From NCBI GenBank assembly GCA_016218155.1, contig JACREQ010000034.1:1-64000 (forward strand): a DNA stretch of 64,000 nt, read 5' to 3'. Shown one piece after another: positions 19,245-27,783 of this stretch. Numbering within the stretch: position 1 is the first letter of the stretch; each line of letters starts with the position of its first letter. The position numbers and the translations under genes are program-made. This DNA is from Bacteroidia bacterium (GTDB lineage Bacteria > Bacteroidota > Bacteroidia > Bacteroidales > GWA2-32-17). The notes under the pieces were generated by a model. It was not told the origin of the DNA, searched no databases, and was given only the letters and a program-made list of their open reading frames with translations.

Positions 19245-19642
19245 AAAGCGAAACTGATTTCTCTGTTATATTCTGTTATCATCCATTCTATATTTGTATA
19301 TAAAATGTATGAAGAAATTAATGCAGCAAAAATAATTGCAGGAATTTTTAACCCTTTACTTTTTATTGATAGTGCTATAAATATTGGTATTGCAGCATAA
19401 ATTAAATTAGTTCCCATCTGGAAATACTTAAATGGACTATCATACCAGTTATTTACTAGTACTCTGATAATTACATTTAAAAAATCCATTACAAACCAAT
19501 AGGTAATTGAAATAAATAACAAAATATCGAAGATTTTGTTTTTGCTGTTTTTGTTTGGTTTACCGGTGTTTAAATTTGTTCCGCATTTTTTGCAAAACAG
19601 CGCATCGTTATCGTTTTCTGTAAAGCATTTTGGGCAAATCAT
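19241..19642 (-). CDS. zinc-ribbon membrane protein
   Basis: A 133-residue protein. The N-terminus is a zinc ribbon with two CxxC knuckles (CPKC at 3-6 and CKKC at 17-20). After a Lys/Asn-rich linker come three hydrophobic segments (about 36-60, 73-95 and 100-120), so it should sit in the inner membrane with the ribbon in the cytoplasm. Such small proteins are common and uncharacterised. It ends on TTAA shared with the acyl-CoA ligase stop. Confidence 0.75.
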   Translation of the reverse strand: MICPKCFTENDNDALFCKKCGTNLNTGKPNKNSKNKIFDILLFISITYWFVMDFLNVIIRVLVNNWYDSPFKYFQMGTNLIYAAIPIFIALSIKSKGLKIPAIIFAALISSYILYTNIEWMITEYNREISFAF

Positions 19643-19672
19643 AGTAATAATTATTTAGGTTGTTATAATTTG

Positions 19673-20515
19673 TTATATATAATCTTTAAGTAATCCTGTT
19701 TTGTTTGCTCTTACTCCTTTTTCGGTATTATGCACAGTACAGCATTCATTAATATTGTCATGTTCAAAAAATAAAATATAATTATTTAATACAGCCTCTT
19801 TTAAAAATTCTTCTTTTTCGGCTAAGGTAATAAGTGGGCTGGTGTCATAACTAATAATAAAAGGTAAGGGAATATGTGCAGTTGTTGGGATAAAATCAGC
19901 CATATAAACTAAAGTATTGCCTTTATAATTTATAAATGGAATTACTTGTCCTGCAGTGTGCCCGTTGTAAATTCTTGCCGAAATTCCAGAAATAATTTCG
20001 GTATTATTCTCGATAAATATTACTTTACCTGCTTCCATTAACGGAATAAAATTCTCGTTTAAATAAGATGCGTTTTCCCTTTTGTTAGGGTTATTGGCTA
20101 AATCCCATTGCTGTTTACCAATCCAGTATTTTGCATTTTTAAATGTTGGCTCAAAACCGGATTTGTCTGCACTGTGTTGTACGGCTCCTCCACAATGATC
20201 AAAATGCAGATGGGTTAAGATAACATCTGTTATTTCGTTGGGTGTAACTCCAGTATGTGAAAGAGATTTTTCAAAACCTTCATTTCCGGTGATGTGATAG
20301 TGACCAAGAAATTTTTCGCTTTGTTTATTTCCAATACCGCAATCAATAAGAATTTTTCGGTTTTCGGTTTCAATTAGCAGACATCTTAATGCCCATGTAC
20401 ATAAATTATTTTCGTCGGCAGGATAAACTTTTTGCCACATTACTTTAGGAACAACGCCAAACATTGCACCACCATCAAGTTTAAAGGTTCCTGTATTTAT
20501 GGAAGAGAGTTTCAT
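19673..20515 (-). CDS. MBL-fold metallo-hydrolase
   Basis: A 280-residue metallo-beta-lactamase-fold enzyme. The metal motif THLHFDH is at 101-107 (His102, His104, Asp106, His107), followed by NGHTAGQ and YMADFIPT, which supply the further His and Asp ligands. Overall it resembles the lactonase/AttM-like branch, but the substrate cannot be assigned. There is no signal peptide, so it is cytoplasmic. It is the last gene of the gpmI run, separated from the M20 peptidase by a 12-bp stem hairpin. Confidence 0.85.
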   Translation of the reverse strand: MKLSSINTGTFKLDGGAMFGVVPKVMWQKVYPADENNLCTWALRCLLIETENRKILIDCGIGNKQSEKFLGHYHITGNEGFEKSLSHTGVTPNEITDVILTHLHFDHCGGAVQHSADKSGFEPTFKNAKYWIGKQQWDLANNPNKRENASYLNENFIPLMEAGKVIFIENNTEIISGISARIYNGHTAGQVIPFINYKGNTLVYMADFIPTTAHIPLPFIISYDTSPLITLAEKEEFLKEAVLNNYILFFEHDNINECCTVHNTEKGVRANKTGLLKDYI

Positions 20516-20542
20516 TTAATATTAATTGTTTTTATACCGAGA

Positions 20543-20571
20543 TTTAATCCCTAACGGGATTAGGGATTAAA
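20543..20571. terminator. intercistronic hairpin with perfect 12-bp stem
   Basis: TTTAATCCCTAA pairs perfectly with TTAGGGATTAAA around the loop CGGGA, between the M20 peptidase stop (20573) and the MBL gene start (20515). No U-tract follows on either strand, so it may stabilise or process the RNA rather than terminate. Confidence 0.5.
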
Positions 20572-20572
20572 C

Positions 20573-21937
20573 TTATTTTTCACAATAATAATGATAAAAC
20601 CATGGAATTGTTTCGATTCCTTTGAAAAGATTAAATAACGGGAAATTTTCGTTTGGAGAGTGAATAGCATCAGACTCAAGTCCAAATCCCATTAGAATTG
20701 ATTTAGCACCTAACACTTTTTCAAACATCGCAATAACCGGAATACTGCCTCCGCTTCTTGTTGGTACTGGTTTTTTGCCAAATGTTTTTTCGTAAGCCAT
20801 GCTTGCTGCTTTGTAAGCATGAGTATTTGTTGGTGCAACGTATGCCGCTCCGCCGTGAAGGTCTTTAACAGTAATTCTTACACCTTCTGGAACGATAGAT
20901 TTTAGATGTTTTTCAAATAATGTACTAATTGTATGACTATCTTGATTTGGAACTAAACGCATTGATATTTTTGCTGTAGCTTTTGCCGGCAATACTGTTT
21001 TTGCACCTTCACCTGTATATCCACTCCATATTCCGTTTACATCAAGTGATGGGCGAATTCCTGTCCGCTCTGTTGTGGTATAACCCTTTTCACCGCAAAT
21101 ATCAACTAAGTCCAAAGATTCTTTATATTTTGTTAAATCGAATGGAGCTCTTGCAAGATCTGCTCTTTCATCTGCGGTTAATTCAATTACATCATCATAA
21201 AAGCCGGGTATAGTAATTTTGTTATTTTCATCAGTAAGACCGGCAATTATTTTTGCTAACATATTTGCAGGATTTGCAACAGCACCACCAAAAATACCTG
21301 AATGTAAATCGCGGTTTGGCCCTGTTAACTCTACTTCCATATAAGCTAAACCACGCAATCCAACAGTTACAGATGGAATATCCTGAGCAATCATGCCGGT
21401 ATCGGAAACTAAAATAACATCACACTTTAATAAATCTTTATTTTCATTGCAAAACTTTTCAAGACTTGGTGAACCAATTTCTTCTTCGCCTTCAATCATA
21501 AATTTTATGTTGCACGGAAGTTGTTTTGTTGACACCATAAACTCAAATGCTTTTGCGTGCATAAAAGCCTGTCCTTTATCATCATCGGCACCACGGGCAT
21601 ATATTTTGCCATTTTTAATAACAGGTTCAAAAGGTGGAGATTCCCATAATTCCAATGGGTCAACCGGCATTACATCGTAGTGCCCATATACTAATACAGT
21701 AGGAAGTGTAGGGTTAATTATTTTTTCGCCATAAACTACAGGGTTGCCCTCTGATTGCATTACTACTGCCCTGTCTGCCCCTGCTTTAAAAATCATATCT
21801 TTCCAATATTCTGCAGCACGAACCATATCGGGTTTGTTTTCGGTTAATGAGCTTATAGAAGGAATCTGTATCAATCCAAAAAGTTCATCTAAAAATCTTT
21901 GACGGTTGTTGTCGATAAATTCATTAATTTTTTCCAT
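20573..21937 (-). CDS. M20-family dipeptidase
   Basis: A 454-residue zinc peptidase of the PepV/CNDP-like M20 branch that hydrolyses dipeptides in the cytoplasm. GHYDVMP carries the first zinc ligand His86 and the catalytic-site Asp88. GADDDKG (116-122) holds the bridging Asp. GEEEIG (150-155) has the catalytic and ligand glutamates, and VSDTG near 178 the next Asp. A lid domain (LRGLAYMEVELTGPNRDLHSG) follows, then a C-terminal SGGSIPV and HSPNE with the last His. It lies 11 bases after the preceding barrel gene. Confidence 0.93.
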   Translation of the reverse strand: MEKINEFIDNNRQRFLDELFGLIQIPSISSLTENKPDMVRAAEYWKDMIFKAGADRAVVMQSEGNPVVYGEKIINPTLPTVLVYGHYDVMPVDPLELWESPPFEPVIKNGKIYARGADDDKGQAFMHAKAFEFMVSTKQLPCNIKFMIEGEEEIGSPSLEKFCNENKDLLKCDVILVSDTGMIAQDIPSVTVGLRGLAYMEVELTGPNRDLHSGIFGGAVANPANMLAKIIAGLTDENNKITIPGFYDDVIELTADERADLARAPFDLTKYKESLDLVDICGEKGYTTTERTGIRPSLDVNGIWSGYTGEGAKTVLPAKATAKISMRLVPNQDSHTISTLFEKHLKSIVPEGVRITVKDLHGGAAYVAPTNTHAYKAASMAYEKTFGKKPVPTRSGGSIPVIAMFEKVLGAKSILMGFGLESDAIHSPNENFPLFNLFKGIETIPWFYHYYCEK

Positions 21938-21948
21938 AATTATTTTTG

Positions 21949-22551
21949 TTATTTTATTTCTCCTTTAAATGCTCCAGAAAAATAGAAGTGTGCCTGAAGT
22001 CCGATTACACTGTAACTTTTGTTAGCACTTCCATATAATGATAATCCGAATCCTAAATCGTAATAAAGTTTAAAAGTATAGTCTATACTCCCGTATATTC
22101 CCAAATCATTAAATCCTCTGTACCATTTTTGTTGTACTCCTCCAGTATCAGTTACATGGTCAAGTGTGCCACCATAAGCATAACTTGGGCCTATAAATGC
22201 AGTAATGTTAGCATTATTTGTTTCTTTGCGCCAGCCTGTAGCAATATAAAAATCGTTTAATTTTTGATAAGAATGTTTAGTAAAAAATTTGTCGCATGAC
22301 ACATGATAACCACCCTGAAGGTAAACGTTTTTAATTCTTACTGTATATGAAATTAATGTATTTAATTCAAATTGATCTAGTGAATAATGATATCCATAAC
22401 CTTCTCCGATTTTTAACCAGCTGCTTCCGGGTTTATAAATTTTATCTTTAATAATTATTTCTTCATATTTATCATCCTGACTAAAAGCTGAAAACACTGA
22501 GAAAACAAATAACAATGTAGCAAGGGTTGTAATTGTGAAAATTGTTTTCAT
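21949..22551 (-). CDS. secreted beta-rich protein of unknown function
   Basis: A 200-residue protein with a signal peptide ending near SAFSQ. The mature part is rich in Tyr and Gly with repeated short strands (YTVRIKNVYLQGGYHVS, NITAFIGPSYAYGG, YDLGFGLSLYGSANK), consistent with a small outer-membrane barrel. Its ATG overlaps the DUF3109 stop as TAATG, indicating translational coupling. No known family was recognised. Confidence 0.72.
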   Translation of the reverse strand: MKTIFTITTLATLLFVFSVFSAFSQDDKYEEIIIKDKIYKPGSSWLKIGEGYGYHYSLDQFELNTLISYTVRIKNVYLQGGYHVSCDKFFTKHSYQKLNDFYIATGWRKETNNANITAFIGPSYAYGGTLDHVTDTGGVQQKWYRGFNDLGIYGSIDYTFKLYYDLGFGLSLYGSANKSYSVIGLQAHFYFSGAFKGEIK

Positions 22552-23129
22552 TATTTAATATTGTTTTTTGTTACAAATTCTGCTGCAATGCAAAGTTGGT
22601 TATACCAATCTTCGCCATACTTTCTAATTAATGCAGTTTTTGCAAATTTATATAATGGAACTCCCTCTTTTTCTCCTTTTGTTAAAGCCTGTTTACAAAT
22701 ATCCCAATTATCATAATTAACTGCTGAAAAAGTTGAATATTTTTTAATTCTTATCGGATAAAGGTGGCACGAAACAGGTTTTTGAAGTTTGCAGGTTCCT
22801 TTTTCCCAGCTTTTTTCTATAGCACAGTTTGCAATGCCATTTATAAAAATAGTAAAAGCACATTCTTTACCATTATTGAGAGGTGTTGTAAGATCTCCTT
22901 CAGAATCAAGTATTGCCACGCCATTTTTTTCAACATTTGTTATTGATTTTTCTGGCATAAAACAATATATAGAGGTTAATGCTTCTTCAATAGCAAGTAT
23001 TTCATCAGGCTCGAGCGGAGCACCAGAATCGCCTGCAACGCAACAAGCACCTTTGCATGCCGTAACATCGCACATAAAATATTTTTCAAAAATATCCAGA
23101 CTTACTATTTTATCTTCAATTTGAATCAT
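22551..23129 (-). CDS. DUF3109 cysteine-cluster protein
   Basis: A 192-residue cytoplasmic protein with many conserved cysteines: CDVTACKGACC near the N-terminus, then KECAF, NCAIE, GTCKLQKPVSCHLYPIR and DICKQA. This spacing matches the DUF3109/YkgJ-like cysteine-cluster families, thought to bind zinc or an Fe-S cluster; the biochemical role is not established. It lies 2 bases after gpmI and overlaps the next gene by one base, so it is within an operon. Length is typical. Confidence 0.88.
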   Translation of the reverse strand: MIQIEDKIVSLDIFEKYFMCDVTACKGACCVAGDSGAPLEPDEILAIEEALTSIYCFMPEKSITNVEKNGVAILDSEGDLTTPLNNGKECAFTIFINGIANCAIEKSWEKGTCKLQKPVSCHLYPIRIKKYSTFSAVNYDNWDICKQALTKGEKEGVPLYKFAKTALIRKYGEDWYNQLCIAAEFVTKNNIK

Positions 23130-23131
23130 AT

Positions 23132-24655
23132 TTATTTCACAAGAATTTTTCCAGTCATTTCTTTTGGAATCATTATCCCCATAATATTTAAAATAGTAGG
23201 GGCAACATCTGCAAGAATGCCATTTTCAATTTTTTTAAATCTGTTTGAAATTAGAATACAAGGAACAGGGTTTAACGAATGAGCTGTATTAGGTGAGCCG
23301 TCAGGATTTACTGCGTAATCGGCATTTCCATGATCGGCAATTATCATTAACTCATAATTGTTTGCAATAGCAGCTTTTACTACTTCTCCAATACAGGAAT
23401 CTATAGTTTCCACTGCTTTAATAATTGAATCGTAAAAACCTGTATGTCCAACCATATCGCCGTTTGCAAAATTCAAACAAATAAAATCATGTAAGTTTTT
23501 ATTAATTTCGGCAATTACTGCTTCTTTAACAAAGGGAGCAGACATCTCGGGTTGTAAATCATATGTGGCAACTTTTGGCGAAGGAATCATAACACGTTGC
23601 TCGTTGTTAAAGATGTCTTCTCTGCCTCCAGAAAAGAAAAATGTAACATGGGGATATTTTTCTGTTTCTGCAATTCTTAACTGGTGCAAGCCAAGTTTTG
23701 AGATTGTTTCGCCAATAGTGTTTTCTACATTATCTGTATCAAATAATATGTGAATGTTTTTAAAAGATTCGTCGTAACGTGTAATTGTGAAATATTCAAG
23801 AGGAATAGTTTGCATTCCATTTTCTGGCATGTCTTTTTGGGTTAAAGCAATTGTAATTTCACGTAGTCTGTCGGTTCTGAAATTGAAACATAAAAATACA
23901 TCCCCTGGTTTTACAATACCTATAGGTTCGTGTATTTCGTTAACCATAACAATTGGCTTAATAAACTCATCGGTTATACCTTCCTTGTATGATTCTTCAA
24001 TTGCAGTTAAAATATTTGTAGTTTTTTTACCAATTCCTTTTACCAATAAATCGTATCCAACTTTTACTCTTTCCCAACGCTTATCACGATCCATGGTATA
24101 GTAACGACCAATTAAACTTGCAATTTTTGCTGTTGTGTTTGCAGTTTTTTCCTGCACTTCTTTTACAAATTCTAATCCGCTGCGTGGGTCTGTATCACGT
24201 CCATCTGTTAATGCATGTATAAAAACATTATTTACATTGTTTTTTGATGCAAGTTCGCATATTCTTATAAGATGATTTGAATGAGAATGAACTCCACCGT
24301 CGCCAATGAGTCCTATTAAATGAAGGTTTACATTTTTTTCTTTTGCAATTCGAAATGCATCCAGTAAAACTTTATTTGTGTCGAGTGTTTTTTCACGAAT
24401 GGCTTTATTTATTCTTACCAGTTCCTGATAGACAATTCTACCGGCTCCTATATTTAAATGTCCAACTTCTGAATTTCCCATCTGACCATCAGGCAAACCA
24501 ACATTTTCTCCACATGTTAAAAGTTGAGAATGTGGATATTTTGAAGTTAGACTATCAAGATTTGGTGTTTTTGCGTTAAAAATAGCATCGGAGTGAGATT
24601 TATCGCCAATTCCCCAACCGTCTAATATCATTAACATGAATTTATTAGTAGACAT
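23132..24655 (-). CDS. gpmI: cofactor-independent phosphoglycerate mutase
   Basis: It interconverts 3- and 2-phosphoglycerate in glycolysis using two Mn ions. Starting from the ATG at 24655, Asp12 (ILDGWGIG) is a metal ligand and Ser62 (MGNSEVGHLN) is the phosphorylated serine, which matches the numbering of characterised iPGMs. Later motifs include TDGRDTDP, NFRTDR, the NFANGDMVGHTG ligand loop and DHGNAD. A frame open to 24679 would add eight residues, but a -7 box TACCTTTG overlaps that start. It is the first gene of a five-gene minus-strand run. Confidence 0.96.
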   Translation of the reverse strand: MSTNKFMLMILDGWGIGDKSHSDAIFNAKTPNLDSLTSKYPHSQLLTCGENVGLPDGQMGNSEVGHLNIGAGRIVYQELVRINKAIREKTLDTNKVLLDAFRIAKEKNVNLHLIGLIGDGGVHSHSNHLIRICELASKNNVNNVFIHALTDGRDTDPRSGLEFVKEVQEKTANTTAKIASLIGRYYTMDRDKRWERVKVGYDLLVKGIGKKTTNILTAIEESYKEGITDEFIKPIVMVNEIHEPIGIVKPGDVFLCFNFRTDRLREITIALTQKDMPENGMQTIPLEYFTITRYDESFKNIHILFDTDNVENTIGETISKLGLHQLRIAETEKYPHVTFFFSGGREDIFNNEQRVMIPSPKVATYDLQPEMSAPFVKEAVIAEINKNLHDFICLNFANGDMVGHTGFYDSIIKAVETIDSCIGEVVKAAIANNYELMIIADHGNADYAVNPDGSPNTAHSLNPVPCILISNRFKKIENGILADVAPTILNIMGIMIPKEMTGKILVK

Positions 24656-24676
24656 AAATAATGTTTTAAAAGAAAA

Positions 24677-24684
24677 CAAAGGTA
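24677..24684 (-). promoter_or_regulatory. -7 box of the gpmI operon
   Basis: Minus-strand TACCTTTG matches TAnnTTTG. A TTTG lies upstream at slightly short spacing (16 bases). The start point would be near 24671, giving a leader of about 16 bases to the ATG at 24655. Confidence 0.55.
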
Positions 24685-24705
24685 ATCATTATGCTACATA
24701 CAAAA

Positions 24706-24734
24706 AAAGCCGTTTCGAAAATCGAAACGGCTTT
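24706..24734 (-). terminator. intrinsic terminator of the 24751-25308 lipoprotein gene
   Basis: A perfect 13-bp stem (AAAGCCGTTTCGA with its complement) around a 3-base loop is followed on the minus strand by seven T residues. It lies 17 bases after the stop. Confidence 0.9.
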
Positions 24735-24750
24735 AATTTAAAAATGTTTT

Positions 24751-25308
24751 TTACTTGGTAAACTCGAAAGATTCGATAAATCCGGTAATGTCTTCCTGAC
24801 TTGGATAACTGCCATCACGAAGCATTAAAATCTGGAAAAGACGATTACCTTTTAAGAAAATTTTATAACACATATGATAACTGTCTTTTTTAGCTTTGAA
24901 GAAATATCCTGGATTTCCATCAAGTGTGATTTTTTCTTCTGATTCTAAAGTTGCGCCCTGACTGCTTAATGCACCTTCTTTAGCACCTTGTAGTAAACTG
25001 TCTGGTGAGCTAGCTGCAACAAGTTCAGATGGGTAATCACTTAATGCCACCATATAGGCTTCTGTTACACTTTTTTCATAGGTAAATGATTTCATCTCAA
25101 TATTTCCAACTTCAGTTGGAACATTTTCAGAAGCAACTGTTGGATTACCTGGAAAGTTTATTTTAAAAGAACCATCCGGACTTGTGTACTTTGTTGTCTC
25201 TAGGGTTTTACTTAACGAATCAAGTGCACTTAATGCGTCTAATGAGCTTTGGTTACCACCACATGATACCAAAACAGCTGCGATTAAAAATAATGGTAAA
25301 AATTTCAT
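24751..25308 (-). CDS. lipoprotein of unknown function
   Basis: A 185-residue lipoprotein (lipobox LVSC, Cys16). After a Ser/Leu-rich helical linker comes a compact domain beginning YTSPDGSFKINFPGNP, a pattern seen in PsbP-like or DUF1795-like folds that carry small ligands or act as assembly factors. It ends with an IESFEF strand typical of that fold. It is monocistronic, with a TAGGTTTG -7 box before it and a strong terminator after it. The function is not known. Confidence 0.75.
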   Translation of the reverse strand: MKFLPLFLIAAVLVSCGGNQSSLDALSALDSLSKTLETTKYTSPDGSFKINFPGNPTVASENVPTEVGNIEMKSFTYEKSVTEAYMVALSDYPSELVAASSPDSLLQGAKEGALSSQGATLESEEKITLDGNPGYFFKAKKDSYHMCYKIFLKGNRLFQILMLRDGSYPSQEDITGFIESFEFTK

Positions 25309-25335
25309 AATAAAATTTATTTTAGGTTAAGGATA

Positions 25336-25343
25336 CAAACCTA
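25336..25343 (-). promoter_or_regulatory. -7 box of the 25308 lipoprotein gene
   Basis: Minus-strand TAGGTTTG fits TAnnTTTG and lies 27 bases before the ATG. The -33 region is only T-rich. Confidence 0.5.
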
Positions 25344-25380
25344 CAAAAATTTAATTAATAATAAAACAGATAGCTTAAAT

Positions 25381-27018
25381 CTACTTTTTAATATCTAAGT
25401 TTATTATTCGAACAAGTTCATCTACAGCTTCGTTCTCTGGTATATTTTGTAAAACCTGTTCTTTGCCCTTGTAAATATTTACTTTCCCTTTTCCGGCACC
25501 AACGTATCCGTAATCAGCATCAGCCATTTCTCCGGGACCGTTAACTACACAACCCATGACTGCAATTTTTAAACCTTTAAATTGTTTGGTTGCTGCCATA
25601 ACATCGTTCACTGCTTTTTCAATGTCAAACAGGGTTCTCCCGCAGGACGGACATGAAATATACTCTGTTTTTGTGATTCTTGCTCTGCTAGCCTGAAGTA
25701 TAGAATATGCAATTGAAATAATATTTTCTTTATTTTCTTTATTTGTCCCGTATATCCATAAACCGTCAATTCTACCATCTGCAAATAATCCACCTGCAAT
25801 TATTGAGAGTTTATAAAGAATGTCTTCATCCGAAAGATTTTTAACATTAAATTTTAATACAACAGGCTTAAAGTTCTTGTTTTTATCAAAATCGACAATT
25901 GTTTTGCGAATAGAATATAGATTACTATTCTCAATAAGATTAATATTACATAAATCTATATCCTGAATATTGTTAATGTCTGGTTTGGTTATGTTTTCAT
26001 CAGTAAAATCAGTATAAATAAATATGGGTGAGTTTTTACCGCCAATCTGATTTACAGCATTAGTATGTCTTTTGTTAAATTCGAATGGACTAAAATTCCA
26101 ATTATGGTTTTCAGCATTTAAACTTTCTTTAATAATCTTATTTGTTTCGTTTACTATAGCTTTTGCAACTGGAATCTCTTTTTCAGGTGCTTCTGTTAAA
26201 GATACTCTAACAGTATCGCCAATTCCTTCTGCTAAAAGTAATCCAATACCGATAGATGATTTAATTCTTCCATTCTCACCAAGTCCTGCTTCGGTAACTC
26301 CTAAGTGAACAGGATAATTAAGACCTGTTTCATTCATTTTATGAACCAGAAGTCGGTTTGTATGAATCATGGTAAGCGGATTACTCGCTTTCATTGAAAG
26401 AACTAAATTGTGAAAATTCTCGGCATTACAAATCTCAATAAATTCCATAGCAGAAGCAACCATTCCTTCTGGAGTATTTCCGTATCTGCTTATCATTCTC
26501 CACGATAAAGACCCATGATTTATTCCAATTCTTATTACGGTATTATTTTCTTTGCAGATTTTGAGAAGTGGTAAAAGCTTTTCGTGAATTTTTTCTTTTT
26601 CAAATAAAAATTCTTTTTCGGTAAAATCAATTTTTTTTGCAGACTTTGAAATGTCTGTATAATTGCCTGGGTTTATTCTAACTTTTGAAATAATTTGTGC
26701 TGCAATTTCTGCTACTTTTGGATTGTAATGAACATCGGCAATAAGTGGAATCTCAATATTTTTATTTTTTAATTCTTTAATAATGTTGGGAAGATTTTCT
26801 GCTTCTTTAATTCCCTGAACGGTTAATCTAACATAGTCTGAACCTGCAGTATAAATTCTCGAAATTTGTTCAACTGTAGTTTTGGTATCAAGAGTGTTTG
26901 TGTTTGTCATTGTTTGAAAGCGAATAGGGAACTCACCTCCTAAAGGAATTCCACCAACATTTACAACTCTGGTTTTAAAGCGCGAATATGAATTATATGG
27001 TTGAGAAAAATCAAACAT
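25381..27018 (-). CDS. ispG: (E)-4-hydroxy-3-methylbut-2-enyl-diphosphate synthase, long form
   Basis: It catalyses the penultimate step of the MEP isoprenoid pathway with a [4Fe-4S] cluster. The N-terminal TIM-barrel half has DVHYNPKVA and the SMKASNP and VHLGVTEAG segments. The C-terminal half has the cluster cysteines in YISCPSCGRT and GCVVNGPGE. Between them lies an insertion of about 200 residues, the three-domain form typical of Bacteroidota and plants. The ATG at 27018 is chosen because TACCTTTG overlaps the alternative ATG at 27039. It is a single gene. Elsewhere in the window a polyprenyl synthase uses the downstream products. Confidence 0.96.
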   Translation of the reverse strand: MFDFSQPYNSYSRFKTRVVNVGGIPLGGEFPIRFQTMTNTNTLDTKTTVEQISRIYTAGSDYVRLTVQGIKEAENLPNIIKELKNKNIEIPLIADVHYNPKVAEIAAQIISKVRINPGNYTDISKSAKKIDFTEKEFLFEKEKIHEKLLPLLKICKENNTVIRIGINHGSLSWRMISRYGNTPEGMVASAMEFIEICNAENFHNLVLSMKASNPLTMIHTNRLLVHKMNETGLNYPVHLGVTEAGLGENGRIKSSIGIGLLLAEGIGDTVRVSLTEAPEKEIPVAKAIVNETNKIIKESLNAENHNWNFSPFEFNKRHTNAVNQIGGKNSPIFIYTDFTDENITKPDINNIQDIDLCNINLIENSNLYSIRKTIVDFDKNKNFKPVVLKFNVKNLSDEDILYKLSIIAGGLFADGRIDGLWIYGTNKENKENIISIAYSILQASRARITKTEYISCPSCGRTLFDIEKAVNDVMAATKQFKGLKIAVMGCVVNGPGEMADADYGYVGAGKGKVNIYKGKEQVLQNIPENEAVDELVRIINLDIKK

Positions 27019-27036
27019 TTTATAAAAATAAAGAAA

Positions 27037-27044
27037 CAAAGGTA
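27037..27044 (-). promoter_or_regulatory. -7 box of ispG
   Basis: Minus-strand TACCTTTG fits TAnnTTTG. It implies a start near 27031 and a leader of about 13 bases to the ATG at 27018. Confidence 0.55.
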
Positions 27045-27142
27045 TATCTAAAAGTTAAAAGTTCATAAGCGGCTATTTGTAAAGTTTGATGATTTATTGC
27101 TTAGTTGTTGATTTATATCAGATTTATTCAAATTATTAATCA

Positions 27143-27174
27143 TTTTGCAATAACCTTTCTCAATTGTATCTTTA
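27143..27174 (+). promoter_or_regulatory. promoter of the nucleotide-sugar operon
   Basis: TTTTG (27143-27147) and TATCTTTA (27167-27174) are 19 bases apart. The last base of the -7 box deviates from TAnnTTTG. The leader would be about 13 bases to the ATG at 27193. Confidence 0.55.
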
Positions 27175-27192
27175 CACTTTAAATTTTAATTG

Positions 27193-27783
27193 ATGGAAAC
27201 TAATTCTTTAGATTATTTTGCTCATGAAACTGCTGTTATTGATGATGGTTGTAGCATTGGTAAGGGTACAAAAATCTGGCATTTTAGTCATATTATGTCA
27301 AACTGTAAGATTGGCGAAAAATGTAATATTGGTCAGAATGTAGTTGTTTCACCTGAAGTTATTCTCGGAAATAACGTTAAAATTCAGAATAATGTAAGCA
27401 TTTATACAGGTGTAATTTGCGAAGACGATGTTTTTCTTGGCCCATCTATGGTTTTTACCAATGTAATTAATCCAAGAAGTGCTGTAATTCGTAAAGATGA
27501 ATACAAAAAGACTCATGTAAAAAAGGGTGCAAGTATTGGAGCTAATTCAACAATTGTATGTGGAGTTACTCTGGGAGAGTTTTGTTTTATTGGAGCTGGC
27601 GCGGTTGTTATAAAAGATGTTAAGCCATTTTCTTTGGTTGTTGGAAATCCTTCGCGTCATGTTGGCTGGATGAGTGAATTCGGACATCGTTTAATTTTTA
27701 ACGAGGAAGGAATTGCCATTTGCCCTGAAAGTAAAGCAAAATACCGCTTGATAAATAATGAAGTAAATAAAATTGCAGAATAA
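27193..27783 (+). CDS. wlbB: WlbB/WbpD-like sugar N-acetyltransferase
   Basis: A left-handed beta-helix acetyltransferase with hexapeptide repeats (IGKGTKIWHFSHIMSNCKIGEKCNIGQ and later IGANSTIVCGVTLGEF). It matches the enzymes that acetylate the 3-amino group of UDP-2-acetamido-3-amino-glucuronate using acetyl-CoA. The family's active-site loop VFTNVINPRSA is present. TTG at 27190 directly precedes the chosen ATG at 27193. The stop overlaps the next start as TAATG. Context with the 3-dehydrogenase-like gene supports the assignment. Confidence 0.9.
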   Translation: METNSLDYFAHETAVIDDGCSIGKGTKIWHFSHIMSNCKIGEKCNIGQNVVVSPEVILGNNVKIQNNVSIYTGVICEDDVFLGPSMVFTNVINPRSAVIRKDEYKKTHVKKGASIGANSTIVCGVTLGEFCFIGAGAVVIKDVKPFSLVVGNPSRHVGWMSEFGHRLIFNEEGIAICPESKAKYRLINNEVNKIAE

